Origin: Burkholderiales bacterium | Lineage (GTDB): Bacteria > Pseudomonadota > Gammaproteobacteria > Burkholderiales > Burkholderiaceae_C | Direction: 5' to 3' | DNA: 64,000 nucleotides | Assembly (NCBI GenBank): GCA_016213205.1 | Contig: JACRAZ010000077.1 | Location: 124,001-188,000, forward strand | Part shown: positions 19,477 through 28,553 of the stretch, in pieces | Layout: every line of letters begins with the position of its first letter | Numbering within the stretch: position 1 is the stretch's first letter | The notes under the pieces: model-generated | The model's input: the letters and a program-made list of their open reading frames with translations, nothing else | The model's database searches: none | Told to the model about the DNA's origin: nothing | Made by a program: the position numbers and the translations under genes

Positions 19477-22089
19477 ATGTCGGCCGCCGTACAGACCGCA
19501 GTGCCGGGCGGCAGTGTCGCCGCGCTGCGCGCGCGGTTCCGCGATGGCAAGAAGGCGCTGATCGACCACTTCCTGCAGTCGCGCGCCACGGCGCCGGCCA
19601 CCTCGCTGCTGATCCGCTCGCTCACGCGGCACGTGGACGCCACGCTGTGCGAGCTGTGGCGCAACGCCGCGATGCCGGCCAGCGCGGCGCTCGTGGCCGT
19701 GGGCGGCTATGGCCGCGGCGAGCTGTTCCCGCACTCGGACATCGATGTGCTGGTGCTGCTGCCGGGTGGCGCGCCCACCGACGCGCTGCGCGCCGCGGTG
19801 GAGGGCTTCATCACCGCCTGCTGGGACATCGGCCTGGAGATCGGCTCCTCGGTGCGCACGATCGACGAGTGCGTGGCCGAGGCGCAAAGCGACGTCACGG
19901 TGCAGACGGCGCTGCTCGAATCCCGGCCCATCTGCGGCTCCAAGCGCCTGTTCGTGCACTTCAGGCACACCACCGCGGCCGTGATGGACCCGGCCGCGTT
20001 CCTGCGCGCCAAGACGCTGGAGATGCGCCAGCGCCACGTGAAGTACGAGGACACGCCCTACTCGCTGGAACCCAACTGCAAGGAAAGCCCGGGCGGCCTG
20101 CGCGACCTGCAGGTGGTGATGTGGGTGGCACGCGCCGCGGGGCTGGGCCGCAGCTGGAGCGAGCTGGCCGCCAACGGCCTGATCACGCCCTTCGAGGTGA
20201 AGCAGCTGCAGCGCAACGAGGGCATCCTGCGCGTGATCCGGGCGCGCCTGCATGCGATCGCCGGCCGGCGCGAAGACCGCCTGGTGTTCGACCTGCAAAC
20301 GGCCGTGGCCGAGAGCTTCGGCTACCAGGCCAGCCGGGCACAGCGCTCGTCCGAGGTGCTGATGCACCGCTACTACTGGGCGGCCAAGGCGGTGGCCCAG
20401 CTCAACCAGATCCTGATGCTCAACATCGAGGAGCGCATCAGCGGCTCCGAGGCCGCGCCGATGAGCGTGATCGACGAGCATTTCCTCGACCGCGGCAGCA
20501 TGCTCGAGGTGGCGCGCGACGACCTCTACCTCGAGGACCCGCGCACGATCCTCAAGACCTTCCTGGTGTTTCAGCAGACGCCGGGCATCAAGGGCCTCTC
20601 GGCCCGCACGCTGCGGGCGCTGTACAACGCCCGCAACGTGATGGACGGTGCCTTCCGCCGCGACCCGGCCAACCGCGCCACCTTCCTGCGCATCCTGCGC
20701 CAGCCGCAGGGCATCACGCACGCGTTCAGGCTGCTCAACCAGACCTCGGTGCTGGGGCGCTACCTGTGGGTGTTCCGCCGCATCGTCGGCCGCATGCAGC
20801 ACGACCTGTTCCATGTGTACACCGTGGACCAGCACATCCTGATGGTGCTGCGCAACGTGCGGCGCTTCTTCATCCCGGAGCATGCCCACGAGTACCCGTT
20901 CTGCTCGCAGCTGGCCGCCGAGTGGGACAAGCCCGAGCTGCTGTACATCGCCGCGCTGTTCCACGACGTGGCCAAGGGCCGCGGCGGCGACCACTCCGAC
21001 CTGGGCGCCGTGGAGGTGCGGCGCTTCTGCCGTGACCACGGGCTGGACAAGGAGGATGCCGCGCTGGTGGAGTTCCTCGTCAAGAACCACCTGACGATGA
21101 GCACCGTGGCACAGAAGGAGGACCTGTCGGACGCCGAGGTGATCCGCGCCTTTGCGCTGAAGGCCGGCAATGCACGCCGGCTCACCGCGCTGTACCTGCT
21201 GACGGTGGCCGACATCCGCGGCACCAGCCCGAAGGTGTGGAACGCCTGGAAGGGCAAGCTGCTGGAGGACCTGTACCGCATCACGCTGCGCGCGCTGGGC
21301 GGCGCCAAGCCCCACCTCGATGCGGACCTGGAGGCCCGCAAGCAGGAGGCCATCCACATCCTCGCGCTGCACTCGGCCCTGCCCGGCACCGAGGGCCCGC
21401 TGTGGAAGACGCTGGAGCTGAGCTACTTCGCACGCCACGACGCGACCGAGATCGCCTGGCACGCCCGTTCGCTGTGGCGCCATGTGCAGACCGATGTGCC
21501 GGTGGTGCGCGCACGCCCATCGCCCATCGGCGACGGGCTGCAGGTGCTGGTGTACTCGCCCGACCGGGCCGATCTCTTCGCCCGCATCTGCGGCTACTTC
21601 GACACCGCCGGCTACTCGATCCAGGACGCCAAGATCCACACCAGCCGCACCGGCTACGCGATGGACACGTTCCAGATCGTCAAGCCCGGCTACGAGAACG
21701 ACCAGGCCGGCTACCGCGACCTGATCTCGATGATCGAGACGCAGCTCGCCCAGGCCCTGGCCAGCGCCGGCCCGCTGCCGGAGCCCAGCCGGGGCCGGGT
21801 GTCGCGGCGCGTGAAGTCCTTCCCGGTGACGCCCCGCGTCTCGCTGCGGCCGGACGAACGCGCGCAGCGCTGGCTGCTCAGCGTGAGCGCGAGCGATCGT
21901 TCCGGCCTGCTCTACGCGATTGCGCGCGTGCTGGCCCGGCACCACGTGAACCTGCAGCTGGCCAAGGTCACCACGCTGGGTGAACGGGTCGAAGACACCT
22001 TCCTGATCGACGGCCCGGTGCTGCAGCAGACGCGTGCGCAGTTGCAGATCGAGACCGAACTGCTGGACGCGCTGGCCCCGGCCGGTTGA
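19477..22089 (+). CDS. glnD: bifunctional PII uridylyltransferase / uridylyl-removing enzyme
   Basis: An 870-residue GlnD, the glutamine sensor that uridylylates PII proteins under nitrogen limitation and deuridylylates them under nitrogen excess. The nucleotidyltransferase motif [17 protein letters not shown] (residues 76-92, catalytic Asp88 and Asp90) is followed by the GlnE-like helical domain, the HD phosphohydrolase domain ([18 protein letters not shown], about residue 510), and two C-terminal ACT domains ([19 protein letters not shown] and [20 protein letters not shown]). Starts 5 bp after map and ends 7 bp before mnmH, so the three are likely co-transcribed. No PII gene is in the window. 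Confidence 0.96.
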   Translation: MSAAVQTAVPGGSVAALRARFRDGKKALIDHFLQSRATAPATSLLIRSLTRHVDATLCELWRNAAMPASAALVAVGGYGRGELFPHSDIDVLVLLPGGAPTDALRAAVEGFITACWDIGLEIGSSVRTIDECVAEAQSDVTVQTALLESRPICGSKRLFVHFRHTTAAVMDPAAFLRAKTLEMRQRHVKYEDTPYSLEPNCKESPGGLRDLQVVMWVARAAGLGRSWSELAANGLITPFEVKQLQRNEGILRVIRARLHAIAGRREDRLVFDLQTAVAESFGYQASRAQRSSEVLMHRYYWAAKAVAQLNQILMLNIEERISGSEAAPMSVIDEHFLDRGSMLEVARDDLYLEDPRTILKTFLVFQQTPGIKGLSARTLRALYNARNVMDGAFRRDPANRATFLRILRQPQGITHAFRLLNQTSVLGRYLWVFRRIVGRMQHDLFHVYTVDQHILMVLRNVRRFFIPEHAHEYPFCSQLAAEWDKPELLYIAALFHDVAKGRGGDHSDLGAVEVRRFCRDHGLDKEDAALVEFLVKNHLTMSTVAQKEDLSDAEVIRAFALKAGNARRLTALYLLTVADIRGTSPKVWNAWKGKLLEDLYRITLRALGGAKPHLDADLEARKQEAIHILALHSALPGTEGPLWKTLELSYFARHDATEIAWHARSLWRHVQTDVPVVRARPSPIGDGLQVLVYSPDRADLFARICGYFDTAGYSIQDAKIHTSRTGYAMDTFQIVKPGYENDQAGYRDLISMIETQLAQALASAGPLPEPSRGRVSRRVKSFPVTPRVSLRPDERAQRWLLSVSASDRSGLLYAIARVLARHHVNLQLAKVTTLGERVEDTFLIDGPVLQQTRAQLQIETELLDALAPAG

Positions 22090-22096
22090 GCACCCG

Positions 22097-23170
22097 ATGG
22101 CCCTGCGCAGCATCGACGCGACCGAGGCCGCCCCGCGGCTGGCCGAGTTCGGCACCGTGATCGACGCACGCTCGCCGGCCGAGTTCGCCGAGGACCACCT
22201 GCCCGGCGCGGTGAACTGGCCGGTGCTCGACGATGAGCAACGCCACATCGTCGGCACGATGTACGTGCAGGATTCGCCGCTCGCCGCACGCAAGCTCGGG
22301 GCTGCGCTGGTCTCGCGCAACATCGCCGCGCTGCTCGAGCGCCACGTGCAGGACAAGCCGCGCGAGTGGCAGCCGCTCGTGTATTGCTGGCGCGGCGGCC
22401 AGCGCTCGGGCTCGCTGGCGCTGGTGCTCGACCAGATCGGTTTTCGCACCACGCGGCTGTCCGGCGGCTACAAGGGCTTTCGGGCGCTGGTGCGCCAGGC
22501 CCTCGAAACCTTGCCACGCCAGTTCGACTTCCACGTGCTGACCGGCCGCACCGGCAGCGGCAAGACCCACCTGCTGCACGCGCTGGCCGATGCCGGTGCC
22601 CAGACCCTGGATCTCGAGGCGCTGGCCTGCCATCGGGGCTCGGTCCTGGGCGGCCTGCCGGCGCAGGCGCAGCCCTCGCAGAAGCGCTTCGACACGCAGC
22701 TGTGGCAGGCGCTGCATTCGCTGGATGCGGCGCGGCCGGTCTTCGTGGAGGCTGAAAGCAAGAAGATCGGTGCACTGCAACTGCCCACCGCGTTGGTGGA
22801 GCACATGCACGAGGCCGGCCGCTGCGTGCTGGTGGAACTCGACGATGCCGCGCGGGTGCAACTGCTGTTGCGCGACTACGCCGCGCTCACCGTGGATGTC
22901 GACCACCTCTGCGCCTTGCTGCAGGGCCTGGTGGCGCTGCGCGGCCGTGAAACCGTCGCCCGCTGGCAAGCCCAGGCGCGCTCCGGGCATTGGCCCGCAC
23001 TGCTGTCCGAACTGCTGCACCAGCACTACGACCCCTTGTACCTGCGCTCCACCGACCGGCACTACGCTGGCCAGGCGCAAGCGCAACGCCTGCGCCTGGC
23101 CGACGCCAGCGACGCCGCCTTTGCCGCCGCAGCCCGGGCGCTCGTGGCGCCGGCCCTCGCTTGCCCGTGA
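22097..23170 (+). CDS. mnmH: tRNA 2-selenouridine synthase
   Basis: A 357-residue MnmH (SelU/YbbB). The N-terminal rhodanese domain carries the active Cys in VYCWRGGQRSGSLA (about residue 97), and the C-terminal P-loop domain has LTGRTGSGKTHLLHAL. The family replaces sulfur by selenium on 2-thiouridine at tRNA position 34 using selenophosphate, via a geranylated intermediate. No selD or other selenium gene is in the window, so selenium use depends on genes elsewhere. It lies directly downstream of glnD (7 bp). Confidence 0.93.
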   Translation: MALRSIDATEAAPRLAEFGTVIDARSPAEFAEDHLPGAVNWPVLDDEQRHIVGTMYVQDSPLAARKLGAALVSRNIAALLERHVQDKPREWQPLVYCWRGGQRSGSLALVLDQIGFRTTRLSGGYKGFRALVRQALETLPRQFDFHVLTGRTGSGKTHLLHALADAGAQTLDLEALACHRGSVLGGLPAQAQPSQKRFDTQLWQALHSLDAARPVFVEAESKKIGALQLPTALVEHMHEAGRCVLVELDDAARVQLLLRDYAALTVDVDHLCALLQGLVALRGRETVARWQAQARSGHWPALLSELLHQHYDPLYLRSTDRHYAGQAQAQRLRLADASDAAFAAAARALVAPALACP

Positions 23171-23210
23171 TCAAGCCCGTTCCCCCCCACTGCACGCCAT
23201 CATTGCGACC

Positions 23211-23996
23211 ATGCGCGAGAGCCAAGCCCTGATCGAATCGCGCCGCTTCGCGGTCCGCCAGATTCCGTTGCTGCGGCCGCTGGGTTGGCTGGCCCGTGGC
23301 TGGGCCGACCTGATGCAGTGCCCGCTGCCCGGGCTGCTGCACGGCCTGGTGTTGGCGCTGTTCGGCGCCCTGCTCATATCGGTGGCGCGGCATCGCTTCT
23401 GGCTGCTGTCCGGCGCGTTCACCGGCTTCCTGCTGGTGGCGCCGATCCTGGCCACGGGCCTGTATGCCGTGAGCCGGGCGATCGAGCGACGGCAGCCCGC
23501 CAACCTCGGGGTCGCGCTGGCGGCCTGGAAGCCCGAGGGCCGGTTGATCGTGTTCGGCCTGTTGCTCGCCTTCGCCGGCACCGGCTGGGTGCTGACCTCG
23601 GCCTCGCTGATCACGGGCTTCGCATCGGCGCCGGTGCGCAACCCGGCCGACTTCCTGCGCGTGGTGGTGCTCAACGAACAATCGCACCTGTTCGAGATCT
23701 GGCTGGCGCTGGGCGCGTTCCTGGCCGCGCCGGTGTTCGCCAGCAGCGTGGTGGCGATCCCGCTGCTGCTGGATCGGCAGGTGGGCGTGCTGGCCGCCGT
23801 GCTCACCAGCTGGCGCGTGGTGCAGGCGCATCCGCTGCCGCTGGCGCTGTGGGCCGCGCTGCTGATGGTGCTCACCGTGATCGGCATGGCCACCGCGCTG
23901 CTCGGGCTGGTGGTCATCGCCCCCTGGCTCGCCCATGCCAGCTGGCATGCCTACCGCGACCTGGTCGACACCGCCGGCCTGGCCGAGCAACCCTGA
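23211..23996 (+). CDS. DUF2189 integral membrane protein
   Basis: A 261-residue protein with about six transmembrane segments, matching the DUF2189 family: an N-terminal RQIPLLRPLGWLARGWADLMQCP amphipathic segment (about residues 16-38), hydrophobic pairs from residue 45 onward (LHGLVLALFGALLISVA), and the loop GFASAPVRNPADFLRVVV. The function of this family is not established. The start at 23211 is the first ATG after the mnmH stop (40 bp away). A DUF2788 gene starts 9 bp downstream, so it is probably in the map-glnD-mnmH transcription unit. Confidence 0.85.
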   Translation: MRESQALIESRRFAVRQIPLLRPLGWLARGWADLMQCPLPGLLHGLVLALFGALLISVARHRFWLLSGAFTGFLLVAPILATGLYAVSRAIERRQPANLGVALAAWKPEGRLIVFGLLLAFAGTGWVLTSASLITGFASAPVRNPADFLRVVVLNEQSHLFEIWLALGAFLAAPVFASSVVAIPLLLDRQVGVLAAVLTSWRVVQAHPLPLALWAALLMVLTVIGMATALLGLVVIAPWLAHASWHAYRDLVDTAGLAEQP

Positions 23997-24005
23997 GGCG
24001 CCGGC

Positions 24006-24224
24006 ATGTTCGGCTACACCGAGGAGCAGGTGGCATGGTTCGGGCTGACCTTCGGGGTCAGCGCGTTCATGCTCTACATGGTTTTCATCATCTTCCAGCT
24101 CGCCCGTGAATCCAAGGCGGGCCGGATGGGCACCTTCGTGCTGTTCCTCGCACTGGGCTTCGGCCTGTTGGGGTTTGCGGCCAAGGGCCTGATCAAGTAC
24201 TTCCTGGCTGGCGTGGTCGAGTAG
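24006..24224 (+). CDS. DUF2788 small membrane protein
   Basis: A 72-residue protein with two transmembrane segments (about residues 10-32 and 43-63) separated by a short polar loop ARESKAGRMG. The opening MFGYTEEQVAWFGLTFGV and the segment GTFVLFLALGFGLLGFAAKG match the betaproteobacterial DUF2788 family. No function is established. It is the last gene of the plus-strand cluster and converges on phaB, with a shared hairpin between them. Confidence 0.85.
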   Translation: MFGYTEEQVAWFGLTFGVSAFMLYMVFIIFQLARESKAGRMGTFVLFLALGFGLLGFAAKGLIKYFLAGVVE

Positions 24225-24260
24225 CGGCATCGGCCGCCGCCCGCCCGCGCCGAAGGCGAA

Positions 24261-24282
24261 AACGCCGGCATCAGCCGGCGTT
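24261..24282. terminator. bidirectional terminator hairpin between DUF2788 and phaB
   Basis: AACGCCGGC and GCCGGCGTT form a 9-bp stem around ATCA. A short A run precedes it and CGTCGTT follows, so it may act on both converging transcripts. Confidence 0.55.
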
Positions 24283-24299
24283 CGTCGTTCGAGATGGAA

Positions 24300-24316
24300 C
24301 CCCCTCCTGGAGGGGG
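24300..24316. repeat. short GC-rich extragenic palindrome
   Basis: CCCCCTCC and GGAGGGGG flank a single T, followed by further G/C blocks. It resembles the core of the repeat at 14555-14625 and lies beside the phaB 3' end. Confidence 0.4.
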
Positions 24317-24343
24317 CAGGGGGCGCCCCAACGTTCACCCGCA

Positions 24344-24370
24344 GGGTTGAACGCCACAGGCGTTCAACCC
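24344..24370 (-). terminator. 12-bp perfect hairpin over the phaB stop codon
   Basis: GGGTTGAACGCC and GGCGTTCAACCC pair perfectly around a 3-nt loop. The phaB TGA (24364-24366) lies inside the first arm of the transcript. There is no U-tract after it, so it may be a 3'-end stabiliser or a Rho-assisted terminator rather than a classic intrinsic terminator. Confidence 0.5.
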
Positions 24371-25101
24371 ATGTGCATGCCGCCGTTGCAGCTGAAGTCG
24401 GCGCCGGTGGAGAAGCCCGAATCCTCGCTCGCCAGCCAGGCGACGATGGAGCCGATTTCCTCCGGTGTGCCCAGGCGCTTGACCGGGATCGTCGCGACGA
24501 TCTTCTCCAGCACCTCGGGCTTGATCGCGCGCACCATGTCCGTGCCGATGTAGCCCGGGCTCACCGTGTTCACGGTCACGCCCTTGGCGGCCACTTCCTG
24601 TGCCAGGGCCATCGTGAAGCCGTGCATGCCGGCCTTGGCGGCCGAGTAGTTGGTCTGGCCGGCCTGGCCCTTTTCGCCGTTGACCGACGAGATCTGGATG
24701 ATGCGGCCCCAGCCCTTTTCCACCATGCCCGGCACCACCTGCTTGGTGACGTTGAACATGCTGTTGAGGTTGGTGTCGATCACGGCCTTCCAGTCGTCGG
24801 GCGTCATCTTCAGGAACATGCGGTCGCGGGTGATGCCGGCGTTGTTCACCAGCACGTCGATCGTGCCGTGCTCGGCCGTGGCCTTGGCAAAGGCCTGCAC
24901 GGTGGATTCCCAGTCGGCCACGTTGCCCACCGAAGCGTAGAAAGTGAAGCCCAGCGCCTTCTGCTCGTCGAGCCACTTCGCGTAGTCGCGGCTCGGCCCG
25001 CAGCCGGCGATGACCTTGAAGCCTTCCTTCGCCAGGCGTTGGCAGATCGCGGTGCCAATGCCGCCCATGCCACCCGTCACGTATGCCAGTTTCTGTGTCA
25101 T
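24364..25101 (-). CDS. phaB: acetoacetyl-CoA reductase
   Basis: A 245-residue short-chain dehydrogenase that reduces acetoacetyl-CoA to (R)-3-hydroxybutyryl-CoA with NADPH, the second step of PHA synthesis. The cofactor loop is TGGMGGIG (residues 9-16), with NNAG at 86-89. The catalytic Ser139-Tyr152-Lys156 set is visible in QISSVNG and TNYSAAKAG. PhaB-type signatures include ITRDRMFLKMTPDDW and the ending DFSCNGGMHMG. It is the third gene of the minus-strand phaC-phaA-phaB cluster, 106 bp after phaA. The gap is long enough to contain a separate promoter, though none is obvious. Confidence 0.95.
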   Translation of the reverse strand: MTQKLAYVTGGMGGIGTAICQRLAKEGFKVIAGCGPSRDYAKWLDEQKALGFTFYASVGNVADWESTVQAFAKATAEHGTIDVLVNNAGITRDRMFLKMTPDDWKAVIDTNLNSMFNVTKQVVPGMVEKGWGRIIQISSVNGEKGQAGQTNYSAAKAGMHGFTMALAQEVAAKGVTVNTVSPGYIGTDMVRAIKPEVLEKIVATIPVKRLGTPEEIGSIVAWLASEDSGFSTGADFSCNGGMHMG

Positions 25102-25207
25102 TGCTTGCTCCTTGTGCTGTTGAGTTCAGCGTCGGGCCAGCGTGACCCGAAGCCGCCAAGCGGTCAATCGGGTTCGCCCTGCCCGGCGCATCATGGTTTG
25201 TGGTTTG

Positions 25208-26389
25208 TCAGCGTTCGACGGTGAGGGCCACGCCCATGCCGCCGCCGATGCACAACGAGGCGATGCCCTTCTTGGCGTCGCGCTTGGCCATCTCGTGCAG
25301 CAGGGTCACGAGGATGCGGCAGCCCGAAGCGCCGATCGGGTGGCCGATGGCGATGGCGCCACCGTTCACGTTGACCTTGCTCGTGTCCCAACCCATCTCC
25401 TGGTGCACCGCGCAGGCCTGGGCCGCGAAGGCTTCGTTGATCTCCAGCAGGTCCAGGTCGGCGGCCTTCCAGCCGGCGCGCTCCAGCGCCTTGCGCGCTG
25501 CCGGCACCGGGCCCATGCCCATGATCTTGGGGTCCAGCGCGGCGCTGGCGTAGCTGGCGATGCGCGCCAGCGGCTTCAGGCCCAGCGCGGCGGCCTTGGC
25601 GGCGCTCATCACCATCACCGCGGCGGCGCCGTCGTTGATGCCCGAGGCATTGCCGGCGGTCACGCTGCCGGCCTTGTCGAAGGCGGGGCGCAGGCCGGCC
25701 AGCGCTTCGGCGCTGGTCTTCTTGTTGATGAACTCGTCGGCCGCAAACAGGATCGGGTCGCCCTTCTTCTGCGCGATGCTCACCGGCACGATCTCGTCCT
25801 TGAAGCGGCCGGCCTCCTGGGCCGCGGCGGCCTTCTGCTGCGAGGCCAGCGCCAGCGCGTCCTGCGCCTCGCGGGTGATGCCGTACTGCTTGGCCACGTT
25901 CTCGGCGGTGATGCCCATGTGGTACTGGTTGTACACGTCCCACAGGCCATCGATGATCATCGAATCGACCAGCTTCCAGTCGCCCATGCGCTGGCCATCG
26001 CGCGAGTTCGGCAGCACGTGCGGCGCGAGCGACATGTTCTCCTGCCCGCCGGCGATCACGATTTCGCTGTCGCCATCGCGGATGGCCTGCGCGGCCAGCA
26101 TCACGGCCTTGAGGCCGGAGCCGCAGACCTTGTTGATCGTCATCGCCGGCACGGCCAGCGGCAGGCCTGACTTCACCACCGCCTGACGCGCCGGGTTCTG
26201 GCCCGAGCCGGCGGCGAGCACCTGGCCGAGGATCACTTCGCTGATCTGCTCGCCGCTCAGGCCGCTGCGCTCGAGCAGGGCCTTGATCACGGTGGCGCCC
26301 AGTTCCGGGGCCGGGGTCTTGGCCAGGGTGCCGCCGAACTTGCCGACCGCGGTGCGGGCGGCGGCGACGATGACGATGTCGGTGCTCAT
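25208..26389 (-). CDS. phaA: acetyl-CoA C-acetyltransferase (beta-ketothiolase)
   Basis: A 393-residue biosynthetic thiolase that condenses two acetyl-CoA to acetoacetyl-CoA. The acylated nucleophile Cys89 is in [12 protein letters not shown], the His about 350 in [10 protein letters not shown], and the second Cys about 380 in [16 protein letters not shown] is also present. The length and motifs match PhaA of PHA producers. It lies 39 bp downstream of phaC on the minus strand and upstream of phaB. Together they feed the synthase with C4 monomer. Confidence 0.96.
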   Translation of the reverse strand: MSTDIVIVAAARTAVGKFGGTLAKTPAPELGATVIKALLERSGLSGEQISEVILGQVLAAGSGQNPARQAVVKSGLPLAVPAMTINKVCGSGLKAVMLAAQAIRDGDSEIVIAGGQENMSLAPHVLPNSRDGQRMGDWKLVDSMIIDGLWDVYNQYHMGITAENVAKQYGITREAQDALALASQQKAAAAQEAGRFKDEIVPVSIAQKKGDPILFAADEFINKKTSAEALAGLRPAFDKAGSVTAGNASGINDGAAAVMVMSAAKAAALGLKPLARIASYASAALDPKIMGMGPVPAARKALERAGWKAADLDLLEINEAFAAQACAVHQEMGWDTSKVNVNGGAIAIGHPIGASGCRILVTLLHEMAKRDAKKGIASLCIGGGMGVALTVER

Positions 26390-26428
26390 GAATCAGTCTC
26401 CAGAGGTGGGAATCGGGTTGGGGAGGCG

Positions 26429-28120
26429 TCAGGCCTTCTGCTTGACGTAGCGCCCCGGTGCGGGTTCGATGGCCTTGTACTTGCGACTGCCGTAGCCCTT
26501 GGGTGCGGCGACCTGCTTGCCGCCGAAATCGGCCAGCCAGCGGTGCCACTCGGGCCACCAGCTGCCGGGCTTCTCGGTGGCGCCGGCCAGCCATTCGGCC
26601 GCGGTGGCGGGCAGCTTGTCGTTGACCCAGTGGCTGCGCTTGTTCTTTTCCGGCGGGTTGATCACGCCGGCGATGTGGCCCGAGGCGCCGAGCACGAACT
26701 TCTTCTTGCCCTTGAGCACGCCGGTGGTGGCATAGGCGGCCATCCAGGGCACGATGTGGTCCTCGCGCGAGCCGTAGACGAACACCGGCGCATCGATCAG
26801 CCCCAGGTCCAGCTTCTGGCCGCAGACGGTGGTCTTGCCCGGCTGCTTGAGCTTGTTCTCGAGGTAGGTGTTGCGCAGGTACCAGCAGAACATCGGGCCG
26901 GGCAGGTTGGTGGCGTCGCTGTTCCAGTACAGCAGGTCGAACGGCGGCGGTGCCTCACCCTTGAGGTAGTTGCCGACGACGTAGTTCCACACCAGATCGT
27001 TGGGCCGCAGGAAGCTGAAGGTGGTGGCCAGCTCCGACCCCTTGAGCAGGCCGGGACCGTTGGGCGACTTGTCGCCGATGGTCATCTCGCGCAGTTGCAC
27101 CGAGGGCTCGTCGATGAAGACATCCAGGATGCCGGTCTCGGCGAAGTCGATCAGCGTGGTCAGCAGCGTGACCGAGGCCGCCGGCTTGCGGCCGCGCGCC
27201 GCCAGCACCGCCAGCGCGGTGGCGATGATGGTGCCGCCCACGCAGAAGCCCAGCGTGTTGATCGTCTCGGCGCCGGTGATCTCCTGCACCACGTCGATGG
27301 CCTTGATGGCGCCGTCGTCGATGTAGTCGTCCCAGGTCTTGTGCACCAGCGAGGTGTCGGGGTTGCGCCAGCTCACCACGAACACCCGGTGGCCCTGGGC
27401 CACGGTGTAGCGGATCACCGAGTTCTCGGGCTGCAGGTCGAGGATGTAGTACTTGTTGATGCACGGCGGCACGAACAGCATCGGCCGCTCGTACACCTTG
27501 GCGGTGAGCGGCTTGTATTCGATCAGCTGGAACAGCTCGTTCTCGAACACCACCGCGCCCTCGCTGGTGGCCACGTTGCGGCCCACCTCGAACACGCTCT
27601 CGTCGGTTTGCGACAGGTGCCCCTTGCTGATGTCCTGCCACAGCTGCTGCATGCCCTGCGCGATGCTTTCGCCGCGGGTGTCCAGCGCCTTCTTCAGGGC
27701 CTCGGGGTTCAGCGCCAGGTAGTTGGAGGGGCTGGCGGCATCCACCCACTGCTGCACCGCGAACCGGATGCGTGCGCGGGTCTTGGCGTCGCCCTGCACG
27801 CTGTCGGCCATCTGCATCAGCGTGCGGGCATTGAGCAGGTAGGTCTGCGCGGCCATTGCGGCCAGCGGGTTGCCGGCCCAGGACTGGTCGGCAAAGCGCT
27901 TGTCGCTGATCTTCGCCCCGCCGTCCGATGCCCCGGCCTGGCCGAGTGCGCTGTTCCAGAGGGCCGTGGCCTGTGCCACATATTCGGACTGCAGCTTGGA
28001 CAAGGTCTCCAGGGGCAGGTTCAGCCCCGTCATCGACTTCATCGCCTCGCCCATCGCGCTGCCGAAGGCCTGCGCCTGGGCCGTGACGCCCTCGATCGCC
28101 GGGGCGGCCGGATTCTTCAT
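26429..28120 (-). CDS. phaC: class I polyhydroxyalkanoate synthase
   Basis: A 563-residue class I PHA synthase. It polymerises (R)-3-hydroxyacyl-CoA into PHA on the granule surface. The lipase-like box is GFCVGG with nucleophile Cys293; Asp454 is in SREDHIVPW and His482 in GASGHIAGVINPP. The variable N-terminal domain (about 1-170) precedes the alpha/beta-hydrolase core. The ATG has AGGAG 6 nt upstream. It is the first gene of phaC-phaA-phaB, with the divergent small gene at 28257 and an AT-rich control region between them. Confidence 0.96.
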   Translation of the reverse strand: MKNPAAPAIEGVTAQAQAFGSAMGEAMKSMTGLNLPLETLSKLQSEYVAQATALWNSALGQAGASDGGAKISDKRFADQSWAGNPLAAMAAQTYLLNARTLMQMADSVQGDAKTRARIRFAVQQWVDAASPSNYLALNPEALKKALDTRGESIAQGMQQLWQDISKGHLSQTDESVFEVGRNVATSEGAVVFENELFQLIEYKPLTAKVYERPMLFVPPCINKYYILDLQPENSVIRYTVAQGHRVFVVSWRNPDTSLVHKTWDDYIDDGAIKAIDVVQEITGAETINTLGFCVGGTIIATALAVLAARGRKPAASVTLLTTLIDFAETGILDVFIDEPSVQLREMTIGDKSPNGPGLLKGSELATTFSFLRPNDLVWNYVVGNYLKGEAPPPFDLLYWNSDATNLPGPMFCWYLRNTYLENKLKQPGKTTVCGQKLDLGLIDAPVFVYGSREDHIVPWMAAYATTGVLKGKKKFVLGASGHIAGVINPPEKNKRSHWVNDKLPATAAEWLAGATEKPGSWWPEWHRWLADFGGKQVAAPKGYGSRKYKAIEPAPGRYVKQKA

Positions 28121-28191
28121 GTTTGTCTCCTAGCGGGGCAGCAAGGTTGTGGGACAGTGTGCGATGCTGCGCACGCCGACGCGGTTTGTAC

Positions 28192-28207
28192 GGGTAATAG
28201 CTTACCC
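28192..28207. promoter_or_regulatory. inverted repeat in the phaC promoter region
   Basis: GGGTAA-TAGC-TTACCC lies 72-87 bp upstream of the phaC start, in a local AT-rich stretch that also carries CGATATT twice (about 28217 and 28235). It could be an operator for phaC or for the divergent gene at 28257. The regulator is unknown. Confidence 0.35.
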
Positions 28208-28256
28208 TAGCATGACGATATTTTTCGATAAGCGATATTGCGTACCACGATTCGAA

Positions 28257-28553
28257 ATGCACATCGTTGCCATCGCCTGGATGTTCGTCGTCGTGCTCGT
28301 CTGCCTGGCCGAGGCCACGTCGCCACAGGGCACCGTGCTGGGTGCCTTCTTCACCTTCGTGTTCTGGGGCGCCTTGCCCTTGTCGATCGTGCTGTACGTG
28401 CTGGGCACGCCAGCGCGCCGGCGGGCCCGCCTGGCTGCGGCCCATGCCGCACAGCAGGCAGCGCCGCTGCCCGGGGCCGCTTCAGGCCCGCACGGCAATG
28501 GCCGCGGCCATGCGTCCGGTGAGCCCCTCGCGCCGGAACGAGAAGAAGCGTGA
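28257..28553 (+). CDS. small membrane protein, 98 aa, divergent from phaC
   Basis: A 98-residue protein with two transmembrane segments (MHIVAIAWMFVVVLVCLAEA at the start; FFTFVFWGALPLSIVLYVLG at about 30-49), followed by a basic stretch (TPARRRARLA) and a polar Pro/Gly/His-rich tail. Related proteins of similar sequence are, from memory, common in Comamonadaceae-type genomes; no function is known. The internal ATG at 28257 is chosen over 28149 because it begins exactly at the conserved-looking membrane segment. Its last 72 bp overlap antisense with the end of pgeF. Confidence 0.65.
   Translation: MHIVAIAWMFVVVLVCLAEATSPQGTVLGAFFTFVFWGALPLSIVLYVLGTPARRRARLAAAHAAQQAAPLPGAASGPHGNGRGHASGEPLAPEREEA

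Noticed and set aside
19414-22452. 1012-aa minus-strand ORF over glnD
   Set aside because: Shadow of glnD; no family motif and an amino-acid mix typical of antisense GC-rich codons.
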